Assembly: GCF_024584705.1 (NCBI RefSeq)
Contig: NZ_CP097384.1
Location: forward strand, 1,550,001-1,614,000
Reading direction: 5' to 3'
DNA length: 64,000 nucleotides
DNA from: Blastopirellula sp. J2-11
Lineage (GTDB): Bacteria > Planctomycetota > Planctomycetia > Pirellulales > Pirellulaceae
Under the pieces are notes generated by a model. That model saw only the letters and a program-made list of their open reading frames with translations. It did not search any database and was not told the DNA's origin. The position numbers and the translations under genes are program-made. Below are positions 1-8,389 of the stretch, in pieces. Position 1 is the first letter of the stretch. Each line of letters starts with the position of its first letter.

Positions 1-288
1 CAATTGCGCGTACAGCTTGGCGGTCGGCTTTTGCTCGATCGCCGTGGTTAATGTTTTTGTCGCTGCGGCCGATTGGCCGATCGCGATTTGCGATTTGGCT
101 TTTAGCCACGCGGTGATCGCGTCGGGCTGCTCGACTTGCTCCAGTTCGGCGATCGCCTCGGCGTATTTGCCGGCGTAATAGAGAGACTCGGCCGAAGTCA
201 ACTCGGCCCCGTGGGCGATTAAATGCAGCGTCAGCCAGGCGGCGCACGTCAAGAGCGAGAGAATGCGATTGCTTGCGGGCGGCATCAT
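1..288 (-). CDS. Secreted TPR-type protein, N-terminal part (cut by window edge)
   Basis: The first 96 codons of a minus-strand gene that continues beyond base 1. Two adjacent ATG codons at 286-288 and 283-285 can start it. The N-terminus is a signal peptide: a short positive region then a hydrophobic stretch (ILSLLTCAAWLTLHLIAHGA). After it comes a helical repeat with the TPR pattern (ESLYYAGKYAEAIAELEQV, then AWLKAKSQIAIGQSAAATKTL). This suggests an exported tetratricopeptide protein acting as a protein-interaction scaffold. The rest is outside the window, so the partner or enzymatic domain is unknown. It is divergent from the Rieske gene at 421. Confidence 0.7.
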   Translation of the reverse strand, partial: MMPPASNRILSLLTCAAWLTLHLIAHGAELTSAESLYYAGKYAEAIAELEQVEQPDAITAWLKAKSQIAIGQSAAATKTLTTAIEQKPTAKLYAQL

Positions 289-420
289 GCGATCAGAGGA
301 GTGAGGGAAAGGACTGTCAACGAGCGCGGCTCAGGCGTAAAATGGTCGCGACTGACAGCTTGCGTACTATTCTAGCCCCCTTCGGCGTCGCGGCGAACCC
401 TTTTTCATTTGGGCATTTTG

Positions 421-741
421 ATGGCAGATTTTGTGACCGTCGCGAAAGTTGGCGATATTCCCCTTGGACAAGGCCAGGCGTTTAACGTCAGCGGACGCAT
501 GGCGGCCGTATTTCATCTGGCCGATGGGACGTATCAGGCGATCGACGATTTTTGTCCACACATGGGCGCTTCGTTGGCCGGCGGCTATGTCGAAGATGGC
601 GTGGTGATGTGCCCCTGGCATGCGTGGGGGTTCCAGCTTTGCGACGGCGCGTGGCTCGATAACCCGAAGGTGAAGGTCGATTGTTTCGACGTTCGCGTCG
701 AAGGGGATGAAATTCAGGTGCGGGTTAACGCCAAAGAATAA
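421..741 (+). CDS. Rieske [2Fe-2S] ferredoxin-like protein
   Basis: A 106-residue soluble one-domain Rieske protein of the NirD/biphenyl-dioxygenase ferredoxin type. The cluster-binding motifs are complete: Cys45-Pro-His47 and Cys64-Pro-Trp-His67, so two Cys and two His can hold a [2Fe-2S] cluster. It has no membrane segment, which separates it from bc1-complex Rieske subunits. It probably carries electrons to an oxygenase or reductase, but no partner gene is adjacent. The ATG at 421 is preferred; an in-frame TTG at 409 would add four residues. It lies 50 bases before the MscS channel gene with no obvious functional link. Confidence 0.85.
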   Translation: MADFVTVAKVGDIPLGQGQAFNVSGRMAAVFHLADGTYQAIDDFCPHMGASLAGGYVEDGVVMCPWHAWGFQLCDGAWLDNPKVKVDCFDVRVEGDEIQVRVNAKE

Positions 742-791
742 CGTGGTGTAAGCTCACTTTTCTCTCTCAACACGTACAAGGACCGACTGCC

Positions 792-1733
792 ATGTTCTAC
801 AACCTGCTGCTGGCCCAAGTAGAAAATCCGGGTGAGAACCCCGCCGGTGACAACGCCGCTGCAATCGATGTCAGCGAAAAGGCGACGCAAACGCTGACCG
901 ATATGCAAAACTGGGGAAACTCGGCGGTCGTCTTTTTGCAAGATCAAGGTCCCGAATGGGTCTTGCGAATTGTCACGGCGATTCTGATTTTGTTTATTGG
1001 ACGCTTGGTCGCTTTGTGGGCGAGCGGATTCTTAAAGCGGCTGATGAATCGAGGAGGCGTTGATCAGACGCTCTCCCTGTTTCTCTCGAACATCGCATAT
1101 GGCTTTTTTCTGACGTTGGTCATCGTCGCCGTGCTCGATCGCTTGGGGATCGATACCACCAGCGTCGCGGCCGTGTTGGCGGCTGCTGGTCTGGCGGTTG
1201 GCTTGGCGCTGCAAAACTCGTTGGCGAACTTCGCCGCCGGGGTGATGATCATTTTCTTTCGCCCCTTCTCGGCCGGCGATTTTGTAGAAGCCGGGGGAGT
1301 GTCGGGCATCGTTGACGCGGTCCAGATTTTCCACACGCAGATGAAGACGCCGGACAACAAGATGATCATCGTCCCCAACGGCAACATCACCAGCGGCAAT
1401 ATCATCAACTACTCACGCAACGCGACCCGCCGCGTCGATCTGACGGTTGGTTGCGGCTATGACGACGATCTACGCGAGGTAAAGAAGTATTTGATCGCCT
1501 TGTTGGAAAGCGACGAACGAATCCTCCAAGATCCAGCGCCGGAAGTTCGCGTGACCGAACTCGCTTCGAGCAGCGTTAACTTTATCGTTCGCGGTTGGGT
1601 CAAGAAGGAAGACTGGTGGGCCGTTACCTGCGATCTGACCGAACAGGTCAAGTTAGGCTTCGACGAACGTGGGTTCTCGATTCCGTATCCGCAGAGTGAC
1701 GTGCATATGCATCAGGTGGCGCCGTCGGCGTAA
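792..1733 (+). CDS. MscS-family mechanosensitive ion channel
   Basis: A 313-residue small-conductance mechanosensitive channel of the MscS/YggB type, which opens under membrane tension to release solutes during hypo-osmotic shock. Three hydrophobic helices are visible (about residues 55-75, 95-115 and 120-150). The third is the glycine/alanine-rich pore helix (AAAGLAVGLALQNSLANFAA). It is followed by the beta domain (FFRPFSAGDFVEAGG, then VPNGNITSGNIINYS) and an alpha/beta C-terminal domain ending at IPYPQSDVHMH. Length and order match the family. AAGGA lies about 11 bases before the ATG. The N-terminal 50 residues are a polar extension of unknown role. Confidence 0.93.
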   Translation: MFYNLLLAQVENPGENPAGDNAAAIDVSEKATQTLTDMQNWGNSAVVFLQDQGPEWVLRIVTAILILFIGRLVALWASGFLKRLMNRGGVDQTLSLFLSNIAYGFFLTLVIVAVLDRLGIDTTSVAAVLAAAGLAVGLALQNSLANFAAGVMIIFFRPFSAGDFVEAGGVSGIVDAVQIFHTQMKTPDNKMIIVPNGNITSGNIINYSRNATRRVDLTVGCGYDDDLREVKKYLIALLESDERILQDPAPEVRVTELASSSVNFIVRGWVKKEDWWAVTCDLTEQVKLGFDERGFSIPYPQSDVHMHQVAPSA

Positions 1734-1796
1734 GCAAACCAAAACCGTCCAGCTGGCTCGCTGACGCTCTTTGAAGTGTTGAAGTTGCGTTATTCT

Positions 1797-1837
1797 CCTG
1801 GTTGGCCGCGATAGCGGAGCTATCGCGGCCAACCAGG
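1797..1837. repeat. Perfect 19-bp inverted repeat between convergent genes
   Basis: Arms at 1797-1815 and 1819-1837 are exact reverse complements around a three-base loop. It lies between the 3' ends of the MscS gene and the ceramidase-like gene, so it could act as a bidirectional terminator, although no T-run follows on either side. Weaker pairing of flanking GTTGCG (near 1785) with GCGCAAC (near 1848) suggests the hairpin is the core of a larger degenerate palindrome, as in dispersed REP-like elements. Confidence 0.8.
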
Positions 1838-1976
1838 GACCTATCGCGCAACCTCAAAATGCGCCAACGAGGGAATGGGCTCGCTACTTCAATCCGCTGT
1901 AGCGCCGCCACACGTCTTTCCCTCGCTCGTGCATCTCAAAAGTTGCGCAATATAAAACTGAGGATTGCAGCGGCGA

Positions 1977-3446
1977 CTATTCGCCTGCCGCTGGCGTTAA
2001 CGATTGCTCCAGCTTCAGTAGTTCGGCCACGATCTTCGTCGTCGCGTCAATCTCGACCGAACTGGTCCCCATCCAAGTTTCGTATCCGCCTAGACGATGC
2101 TGTTCCGGCGTCGGCAGATAGCCGAAAGAACCGTTGGCCAGTTCGATGGTGAACGACTTGGCCAGCGGCGTGCGTGCTTTCAGTTCGAGACCTGTTTCGG
2201 TGAACGTTTCAAACGGAATCGCGGTAATCGCGAGATCGCCAATTCGCAGCGCTTGCAGCGGGATCATGAGCTCTGCGGGCGATTCTTGCAAACGATCGAT
2301 TCGATCGGCGTAGATCAGCTCACGACGATGCTCTTGCTTGCCGCCTGCTTTGGCGCGGGCGCGAACTTCCTGGAAATGTTCGATCATCTCCGGGGTCGGC
2401 TTGCGCACCTTCAACGGCAATTCGCTCGCGGCCGCGTCGAGCGTGACATAGTCCTGAAACTCCAGCTTCTCGTGCGCTTCCTGGACCTTGGCTGCGACCT
2501 TCTCGGCCACTTCCTGCATTTTTTCGTACCGCCCGTAACGTTTGCCGTTTTTCTCGGAGAAATTGATGTTGTTCACGTCGCCGCTGGTGCCGTTCGACAA
2601 GATGCCGACGAAGGCTGGCGTCTGGTCCGTTGCGTTCAGCTTCTTCTCGATGAACTTGGCGAAATAGCCAAAGTAGTCGGCCGAGACATCTCCAGACGGA
2701 ACGCCGCCCACATAGTGCAGCGAATAGTTCGCCAATAGCGCGATTGGGCGCCCCGCTTTGCTTTGGATCGAGATGAAGCTGATTTCTGGATCGGTGGGGC
2801 CAGCCGGGCGATCAAGTGCGGCGCTTCCTCGGGGGGGATTCATGCGGACGCGATCCATGCCGCCAAACGGATTGGTCAGCAGACCGGCGTCTTTGACATA
2901 CCAGCGCCGGTTGAAAACTTCGGACGGTTCGTCAATTGCGCCCCAGCCAATTTGGGCCGGCTCCAATTGATTGATCGCGCGGCGAACTCCGTCGGCGATG
3001 CGACCCGCCAAAAACGATTGATAGTCGGTCGGCGCTGCGTTCGGCAAGATATAGAACGGGCCGCGCGCCGTCGTCGCCGAATGCGTATGGGTCGCCGACA
3101 TCAATTGATGACTCGCAGGGATCCCGGTCTCTTTCGTGATTTGCTCTTTCGCGGCGTCAAAGACTTCACGAGGAATGCCAACGTTGTCGCAGACCACAAT
3201 CGCCAGCTTGGTCTGACCGTCATCCAGCACGATGCAACGCGCGTGCAATTCGTCATGAATATGGGTCGCTGGGATCGGTTGCCAACCTCCGACAATCTTT
3301 TGCCCCAAAGGAGGCGTGATATTGCTGGTCACCGCGCCGGCTCGGAAGACCGGCTTGGCTTCCTCCGCGGCAAAACCGGTAATACAAGATGATATTACGA
3401 GACATCCTGCAAGTAAGAGTAGCGGAGCGTTTGAAAAGCGTGGCAT
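1977..3446 (-). CDS. Neutral/alkaline ceramidase-like secreted hydrolase
   Basis: A 489-residue exported protein. The ATG at 3446 is chosen because GGAG sits 6-7 bases upstream and it begins directly with a signal peptide (MPRFSNAPLLLLAGCLVISS); the open frame extends 23 codons further up without support. The mature part begins with the pattern of the neutral/alkaline non-lysosomal ceramidase N-terminal domain common in planctomycetes: AGAVTSNITPPLG, then CDNVG and the His-rich SATHTHSATTARGP, likely metal ligands. Family members hydrolyse amide bonds in sphingolipids, but many planctomycete homologues are untested, so the substrate is uncertain. The gene stands alone. Confidence 0.8.
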   Translation of the reverse strand: MPRFSNAPLLLLAGCLVISSCITGFAAEEAKPVFRAGAVTSNITPPLGQKIVGGWQPIPATHIHDELHARCIVLDDGQTKLAIVVCDNVGIPREVFDAAKEQITKETGIPASHQLMSATHTHSATTARGPFYILPNAAPTDYQSFLAGRIADGVRRAINQLEPAQIGWGAIDEPSEVFNRRWYVKDAGLLTNPFGGMDRVRMNPPRGSAALDRPAGPTDPEISFISIQSKAGRPIALLANYSLHYVGGVPSGDVSADYFGYFAKFIEKKLNATDQTPAFVGILSNGTSGDVNNINFSEKNGKRYGRYEKMQEVAEKVAAKVQEAHEKLEFQDYVTLDAAASELPLKVRKPTPEMIEHFQEVRARAKAGGKQEHRRELIYADRIDRLQESPAELMIPLQALRIGDLAITAIPFETFTETGLELKARTPLAKSFTIELANGSFGYLPTPEQHRLGGYETWMGTSSVEIDATTKIVAELLKLEQSLTPAAGE

Positions 3447-3684
3447 TGCGTTTCTCCGTCGAATGTCGGGAAGGAATCTGGCCGCAAGGAAGGAGCGTCG
3501 GTGCGGTGACGACAACAGAGGGAGCGATCATCGCTCAGGGAGGGAAGGCTGTTACGTCCAAGTCATGCGGCAAAATTTTATATTATCGAATCGCACAGCG
3601 GTCGGCAATCAAAATCTGGGGACGGAAAGAAATGACCGATGTCAGCGCAGAACGCGTCCGGCGGACCCGATCAATCGGGGCCGT

Positions 3685-4767
3685 CTAGTTTTGATCGGCG
3701 CCATCCTTTTCTTTTTGCGACAAGTAACGCCGCAGATAGAGGGCCCGTTCTGAGTTACGGCCCGCCGTGTCCAACGGCCCGCCGCGCAGCTTTTGCAGAT
3801 GTGCCGGTTGGGTGTCGACAAACAGCTTGTTGATGTCGGCGATCAGCAGGTCGTCGATCAAGCCCAAGTTGACTCCCATACGGACGCTCGATAGCAAGTG
3901 CATCGTCTCTTCGCTGCTGATCGTTTGGGCGGTGCGCAAAATGCCATAGGCGCGGCTGATCTTGTCGTGCAGGTCTTGCTGGTTTTGTTTCAGCAGAAAG
4001 TCGCGGGCGCGGCGTTCGTAGTCGATGATCATCGGAACGACGTCGTGCACCTGATCGCGCAGTTCGATTTCGCTGCGGCCGAGCGTGATTTGATTGCTGA
4101 TCTGGTAGAAGTCGCCCATTGCCTGCGAGCCTTCGCCGTACAACCCGCGAACCGCCAAGTTGATTTTCTGCAAGCTGCGGAAGACTTTTTCGATCTGCTG
4201 CGTAATGACCAGCGCCGGCAGATGCAGCATCACGCTCACGCGCATGCCGGTGCCGACGTTGGTGGGACAAGCAGTCAAATAGCCCAACTTGTCATGGAAC
4301 GCGTAGGTCAGCTTACTTTCGAGCAGATCGTCAACTTCGTTGATTTGTTCCCATGCGGCGACCAGATCGAACCCGCTTTTCATGACTTGGATGCGCAGAT
4401 GATCTTCTTCATTGATCATCAGGCTCAAGCGTTCGTTGGGATCGATCGCGACGCTACGGGCGCCTTCGGCTTCGACCAGTTCGCGGCTGATCAATTGGCG
4501 CTCGGCCAGAAAGTGTCGATCGACGTCCGAAAGTTCGTCGACGCGCATGTAGGCCAGATCGGTCAACTGCGGTACTTCGGCCAAGCGATCGCGCACCGCT
4601 TTGTCGATCGCGGCGCGGTCGGGCGTCGTGCAGCGACGGATGAAGGGAAACTCGGCGATATTGCGGGCCAAACGAATTCGGCTGCTAATGACGATGTCGG
4701 ACTGCGGGCCTGCACCCTTCATCCATTCGCCGGCTCGTCCTGTCAATTCGTTAAGGTCCACATTCAT
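3685..4767 (-). CDS. mcsB: McsB protein-arginine kinase
   Basis: A 360-residue ATP:guanido phosphotransferase that phosphorylates arginine side chains in proteins, marking them for ClpCP in Firmicutes. The nucleotide-binding arginines lie in SSRIRLARN near residue 30. A conserved NEEDHLRIQ follows near 119, and the catalytic cysteine is Cys167 in CPTNVGTGMR, the same number as in Geobacillus McsB. The ATG at 4767 is preferred because Trp15 then aligns with the Bacillus N-terminus; an in-frame ATG at 4779 would add four residues. It lies 61 bases downstream of mcsA on the same strand, so the two are probably co-transcribed. No ctsR or clpC is adjacent, unlike in Firmicutes. Confidence 0.94.
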   Translation of the reverse strand: MNVDLNELTGRAGEWMKGAGPQSDIVISSRIRLARNIAEFPFIRRCTTPDRAAIDKAVRDRLAEVPQLTDLAYMRVDELSDVDRHFLAERQLISRELVEAEGARSVAIDPNERLSLMINEEDHLRIQVMKSGFDLVAAWEQINEVDDLLESKLTYAFHDKLGYLTACPTNVGTGMRVSVMLHLPALVITQQIEKVFRSLQKINLAVRGLYGEGSQAMGDFYQISNQITLGRSEIELRDQVHDVVPMIIDYERRARDFLLKQNQQDLHDKISRAYGILRTAQTISSEETMHLLSSVRMGVNLGLIDDLLIADINKLFVDTQPAHLQKLRGGPLDTAGRNSERALYLRRYLSQKEKDGADQN

Positions 4768-4828
4768 CCTTGGGCACATATTGAAGTGGCGATTTCGGTT
4801 GGGTAAATACCGCGATAGAGTTGGCGCC

Positions 4829-5362
4829 TTAGACGCTATGATCGTCTTCGGCTTGCTCTTCGCCTTCTTCTAAGTTGCGAATCGTATCGCGCAGTTCGGA
4901 AGCGCGCTCGTATTGTTCGAGACGGATCGCTTCGTTCATCTCACGCCGCAATTGTATCAGTTTCGTTTGGCTCTCGGTGCTGCGCTTGTGCGTCAGGGGA
5001 TGTTTCCCCTTGTGGAGCAGATCGCCATGAATGTTGACGATCAACGGCTCCAGTTCGCTGGCGAAAAAGACGTAGTCATGCGGACAGCCAAGTCGTCCCT
5101 GATTGCGGAACTCATAGAAGCTAATGCCGCAAATCGGACAACATTTTTCGTCCAGCTTTTCTAGTTCTTTCGCCGTGTCGGCGACTTTCAACTGCTGGGC
5201 CAGCATTCCGGCCAGCGACGCTTTGCCAGGCATGCCGGTCCCCGGAGTCTGCATCAGGTATTTTTGCGCACAACCCTCGCAGAGATGAATCTCTTGCGGC
5301 TGTTCGCCGGTGAGTTCCGTGATATGGAACGTCGCCGGTTTTTCGCATTGCTGGCACTTCAT
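4829..5362 (-). CDS. mcsA: McsA activator of protein-arginine kinase
   Basis: A 177-residue zinc-binding adaptor that activates McsB. An N-terminal zinc finger is seen (MKCQQC, then CEGCAQKY, four cysteines by residue 31). A second set follows near residue 82 (CCPICG, then GRLGCPHDY). The C-terminus is a UvrB/UvrC-type UVR helix pair (IRLEQYERASELRDTIRNLE). The ATG at 5362 is used because GAGGTG lies just upstream; an upstream in-frame ATG at 5380 is weaker. The mcsA-mcsB order is as in Firmicutes. What the pair targets in a planctomycete cannot be told from the sequence. Confidence 0.92.
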   Translation of the reverse strand: MKCQQCEKPATFHITELTGEQPQEIHLCEGCAQKYLMQTPGTGMPGKASLAGMLAQQLKVADTAKELEKLDEKCCPICGISFYEFRNQGRLGCPHDYVFFASELEPLIVNIHGDLLHKGKHPLTHKRSTESQTKLIQLRREMNEAIRLEQYERASELRDTIRNLEEGEEQAEDDHSV

Positions 5363-5707
5363 ACCCACACCTCTTTTCACATCGAAGAGCGACCGGCGGA
5401 GCGAACCTTTGTCGCAACTGCGCCACTACATCAGAGCGCCGGTCGCCGGATACGTCGACCTAAAGTCAGCCGTCGGACCTAGATAAGCCGCCAACGGACA
5501 ATTGGATTCTATCGGGGCAGGGGGCTGCGTCAAGACGATCGGACCGAAGCGCGTAGTTGTTGCCGCGCGGCCTAAGTCGTGCATTTGCATTGGCTTACCG
5601 TCGCGCCGGCATTGCCGCTAGGCCGCCCCCTTGCTAGGCTTGGACGCAGCCCGTTTGGTCACTTTGCTATCACCATTTCCCGGCCGCCAGCGCCGCCAGA
5701 AAACCTG
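5363..5707. other. Intergenic region between mcsA and trpE
   Basis: A 345-base divergent promoter region. No ORF with family features, no long inverted repeat and no trp attenuator-like leader peptide was seen. The trpE reading frame stays open back to 5579, but that stretch translates to a Pro/Arg-rich peptide absent from TrpE proteins, so it is treated as non-coding. Confidence 0.5.
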
Positions 5708-7207
5708 ATGCCGCACGCACCTGACTTCGCCCAATTTTCCAAACTGGCCGCTGACCATGATATGGTCCCTGTTTTTCGGCGGCTGATCAGCGACTCGCTG
5801 ACTCCAGTTTCGGCGTTTCACAAGCTCGACGATGGGCGCCCGGCCTGTTTGTTCGAGAGCGTGATCGGCGGTGAAAAGATCGGCCGCTACAGTTTTCTCG
5901 GGTTTGAGCCTGACTATCATCTGGCTGCGACACGTAGTGAAGTCACCGTCACGACCGGCGACAAAATCGAAAAATTTACGTGCGAGAACCCGCTAGAAGA
6001 GCTGCGCCGCCGCCTGGCGGATGTGCGCGTCGCCCACCTGGATGGGTTGCCTCCGTTTACCGGCGGAGCGATCGGATACGCCGGCTACGACGTGATTCGC
6101 TATGTCGAAAATCTCCCCAACGCCCCTGAAGATGATCGCGGGCTGCCTGATCTCTCGTTCGGCTTTTATCACCAACTGGTCGTATTTGACAACGTCGCCA
6201 AAACGGTCGACGTGATCGTGCTAGCCCGCTGCGACGCCAAAGAGGAAGCGGGGCTGAAAAAAACATGGGAAACGGCCTGCCGCGAAGTCGACCGCATCGT
6301 CGTCAAATTGGCCACGTTTGACGCGCAGCTGCTGCCGACCGATATCGACACCGGCGGCGCAGTGACGCTGAAGTATGAGTCAAACTTTACTCAAGACGAA
6401 TTTGAAAACGCGGTTCGCGGCTGCGTCGAGTACATCCGCGCCGGCGATATCTTCCAGGTTGTGATCAGTCAACGCTTGCAAACAGCGATCAGCTGCGATC
6501 CATTCGAGATTTATCGAACGCTAAGAATCGTGAACCCGAGCCCGTTCATGTTCTTTCTACGGACCGCCGAGACGACGCTGGTCGGCAGCTCGCCGGAGAT
6601 CATGGTTCGCGTCGTCGACGGACACGTCACGGTCCGACCGTTGGCGGGCACGCGTCCCCGCGGCAAGAACGAAGAAGAAGATAACGCGCTGGCCGAAGAA
6701 CTGCTGGCCGATCCCAAAGAACGAGCCGAGCATGTCATGCTGGTCGATCTGGGCCGCAATGACGTGGGCCGCGTCGCCCAGTATCGCAGCGTCGAGATCT
6801 CGGACGTGATGGTGATCGAACGCTATAGCCATGTGATGCACATCACCTCGAATGTCACGGGACAATTACGCGACGATTGCGACGCGTTCGACGCGCTGGC
6901 CGCTTGTTTGCCGGCCGGCACGGTCTCGGGCGCTCCCAAAGTTCGCGCGATGGAAATCATCGATCAGTTCGAAACCCGCCGTCGCGGTCCCTATGCCGGC
7001 GCCGTCGGCTACATCGACTACAGCGGCAACATGGACACCTGCATCGCGCTGCGAACGATCGTCATTCAAGACGGCGTCGCCTACGTTCAAGCCGGCGCCG
7101 GCATGGTCGTCGACAGCGACCCAAGCAGCGAATATCAAGAGACGCTGAATAAAGCGCGGGGATTGCTGAAAGCGATTGAGATTACGCAGCGGCGAGCGGG
7201 GAAGTGA
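5708..7207 (+). CDS. trpE: Anthranilate synthase component I
   Basis: A 499-residue TrpE that converts chorismate plus ammonia (from TrpG) to anthranilate, the first step of tryptophan synthesis. The N-terminal domain carries the usual regulatory region (CLFESVIGGEKIGRYSFLG). The C-terminal chorismate-binding domain has GTRPRG, LVDLGRNDVGRV, AGTVSGAPKVRAMEII and the closing QAGAGMVVDSDP, all diagnostic. Length fits the family. The ATG at 5708 (MPHAPDFAQFSKLA) is chosen over upstream in-frame starts; no strong Shine-Dalgarno is visible. No trpG or other trp gene is adjacent. PabB is the main alternative, but the full TrpE-like N-terminal domain argues for TrpE. Confidence 0.93.
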   Translation: MPHAPDFAQFSKLAADHDMVPVFRRLISDSLTPVSAFHKLDDGRPACLFESVIGGEKIGRYSFLGFEPDYHLAATRSEVTVTTGDKIEKFTCENPLEELRRRLADVRVAHLDGLPPFTGGAIGYAGYDVIRYVENLPNAPEDDRGLPDLSFGFYHQLVVFDNVAKTVDVIVLARCDAKEEAGLKKTWETACREVDRIVVKLATFDAQLLPTDIDTGGAVTLKYESNFTQDEFENAVRGCVEYIRAGDIFQVVISQRLQTAISCDPFEIYRTLRIVNPSPFMFFLRTAETTLVGSSPEIMVRVVDGHVTVRPLAGTRPRGKNEEEDNALAEELLADPKERAEHVMLVDLGRNDVGRVAQYRSVEISDVMVIERYSHVMHITSNVTGQLRDDCDAFDALAACLPAGTVSGAPKVRAMEIIDQFETRRRGPYAGAVGYIDYSGNMDTCIALRTIVIQDGVAYVQAGAGMVVDSDPSSEYQETLNKARGLLKAIEITQRRAGK

Positions 7208-7270
7208 GGAAGAAAAGCGGAAAGCGGGGGTTGTGAATGACCGTACGCTGGTTGGTTTCGTCTTTCTGCA

Positions 7271-7759
7271 TTAGCCGATCCAACCGGCTACAATCTCTTC
7301 GATCTGCTCGCCGTCGAGGGTCTCATGGGCGACCAGATTGTCGGCGATTGCGGCGAGCGCCGCCCAATGATTTTCGGCGTCGAGTAGTTGATGGAGTTGC
7401 CGCGTCGCGTCTTCCAGATAACGGAGCCGTTTTTTCTCTTCCCGGAACAGCGGAGTCGCCGCTTCCCACGCCGCCGCCCAATCATGGGCCCACTCGGCGA
7501 CATGACCCGGATGAAACGGCTCGCCGCTATAGAGCATCTCGGCGACTGGTCCGGCCAGTGCGACCAACACCATCTTCTCTTGGCGCTGCTTGGGGGTGAA
7601 CAGCGAGAGTCGCCATTCAATTTGCGCATCGCCAAACCGCTGCGGCCCGTCGTCATTTTCGGGCTCGATGGTCAAGCGGCGAACGCGGGCGCCGACCAGG
7701 ACTGCCATCAACGCGTGTCCCGATTCGTGATAAGCGATTGTTTCTTCGTCTTCGTCCAT
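7271..7759 (-). CDS. Stand-alone FtsH-like (M41) zinc metallopeptidase domain
   Basis: A 162-residue soluble protein whose N-terminus carries the zinc-protease motif HESGH (His11, Glu12, His15) followed by AVLVGARVRRLTIEP, as at the start of the FtsH M41 peptidase domain. LVALAGPVAEMLYSGE near residue 67-82 matches the AGxxAE segment after the FtsH active site. There is no AAA+ ATPase domain and no membrane helix, so this is an isolated peptidase domain rather than FtsH. It may be a small housekeeping protease or a regulatory pseudo-enzyme; a third metal ligand cannot be assigned with certainty. It faces trpE tail-to-tail. Confidence 0.7.
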   Translation of the reverse strand: MDEDEETIAYHESGHALMAVLVGARVRRLTIEPENDDGPQRFGDAQIEWRLSLFTPKQRQEKMVLVALAGPVAEMLYSGEPFHPGHVAEWAHDWAAAWEAATPLFREEKKRLRYLEDATRQLHQLLDAENHWAALAAIADNLVAHETLDGEQIEEIVAGWIG

Positions 7760-8097
7760 AAGGCAAGTTTATGTGTCGATGGAGAAATCCGTAAAGACGG
7801 CAGGCATTCTCGCCTCCATTGGCAAGCAGGCGGGAAAGATTGACTGTTGCTCTATGGTTCGATTTTTTGCGATAATACTACTCCTCATGCGCGGGCTGCA
7901 GGCGTCTGATCTGTCGCCGACGCCATCTGTTTTCTGGCGGCCTCGGTTGGAGACGAAGTGCAGAGTCGACAGGGAAGTTTTCTCTTGGTCGCGTCGAATC
8001 CATCCGGGATTTGGATCGCATCGATGCGCAATTGCGTTTCTACGCGGGAGGGGACTGAGGTCCTTGGCAGGTTCAGGTGCGTCCAGACACACCGTAC

Positions 8098-8169
8098 AAA
8101 ATTGCCCAAATTGACACTCAGGCAAAATGGGCGAGGCCTCAAAAAAACGGAGAGCGGTCCAGTCCAACC
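8098..8169 (+). repeat. Repeat module A1
   Basis: Begins AAAATTGCCCAAATTGACAC and ends CGGTCCAGTCCAACC. The same start (TTGCCCAGATTAACGC) and same type of end occur at 50072-50146. It is preceded, as at 50284-50304, by a GGTGCGTC..GAC.CACC..TAC hairpin remnant (8075-8097). Confidence 0.7.
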
Positions 8170-8182
8170 GATTAAACCGTAG

Positions 8183-8199
8183 GACAGGCCGTGCCTGCC
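8183..8199 (+). repeat. Short GC-rich hairpin shared with 61172-61188
   Basis: GACAGGCCGTGCCTGCC forms a 7-bp stem (one mismatch) around CGT. It matches the reverse complement of 61172-61188 at 16 of 17 bases, and the similarity extends a few bases on one side. It is thus a copy of a dispersed hairpin element. Confidence 0.7.
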
Positions 8200-8208
8200 G
8201 CAACAAAA

Positions 8209-8280
8209 GTTTCCCCAGATTGACATTCGGGAATAATAGGTAATTTATTGGCAAGTAAACTTCAGCGGTCCAGTCCGATG
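8209..8280 (+). repeat. Repeat module A2
   Basis: Begins GTTTCCCCAGATTGACATTC and ends CGGTCCAGTCCGATG. It is aligned with module A1 at both ends and has the same length (about 72 bases), while the interior differs. Divergence with conserved ends suggests an old family. Confidence 0.65.
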
Positions 8281-8288
8281 TGCACAAA

Positions 8289-8357
8289 TAGTCGCCTTTC
8301 GCTCCCGCGAAAGTAGCGTCAGCCTTACGCATCTTTCGCGGGAGCGAAAGGCGACTA
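8289..8357. repeat. 25-bp perfect inverted repeat (cruciform-forming)
   Basis: Arms 8289-8313 and 8333-8357 are perfect reverse complements separated by 19 bases. Each arm is also internally palindromic (CTTTCGC..GCGAAAG), so the DNA or RNA could form a two-armed or cloverleaf structure. It lies between modules A2 and A3. Such CTTTCGCtcc.GCGAAAG elements are, from general knowledge, abundant in Pirellulales intergenic regions. Confidence 0.85.
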
Positions 8358-8389
8358 TGGGCCGGAACAGACTCTCAGTGCAGGAAGTA

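Noticed and set aside
5579-5707. N-terminal extension of TrpE
   Set aside because: The Pro/Arg-rich peptide is not found in TrpE proteins and the codon pattern is poor.
7769-8332. Open frames on both strands in repeat locus A (minus 7769-8332, plus 7773-8114)
   Set aside because: They translate the repeat modules and hairpins; no family features, and similar spurious peptides arise from the copies in locus B.
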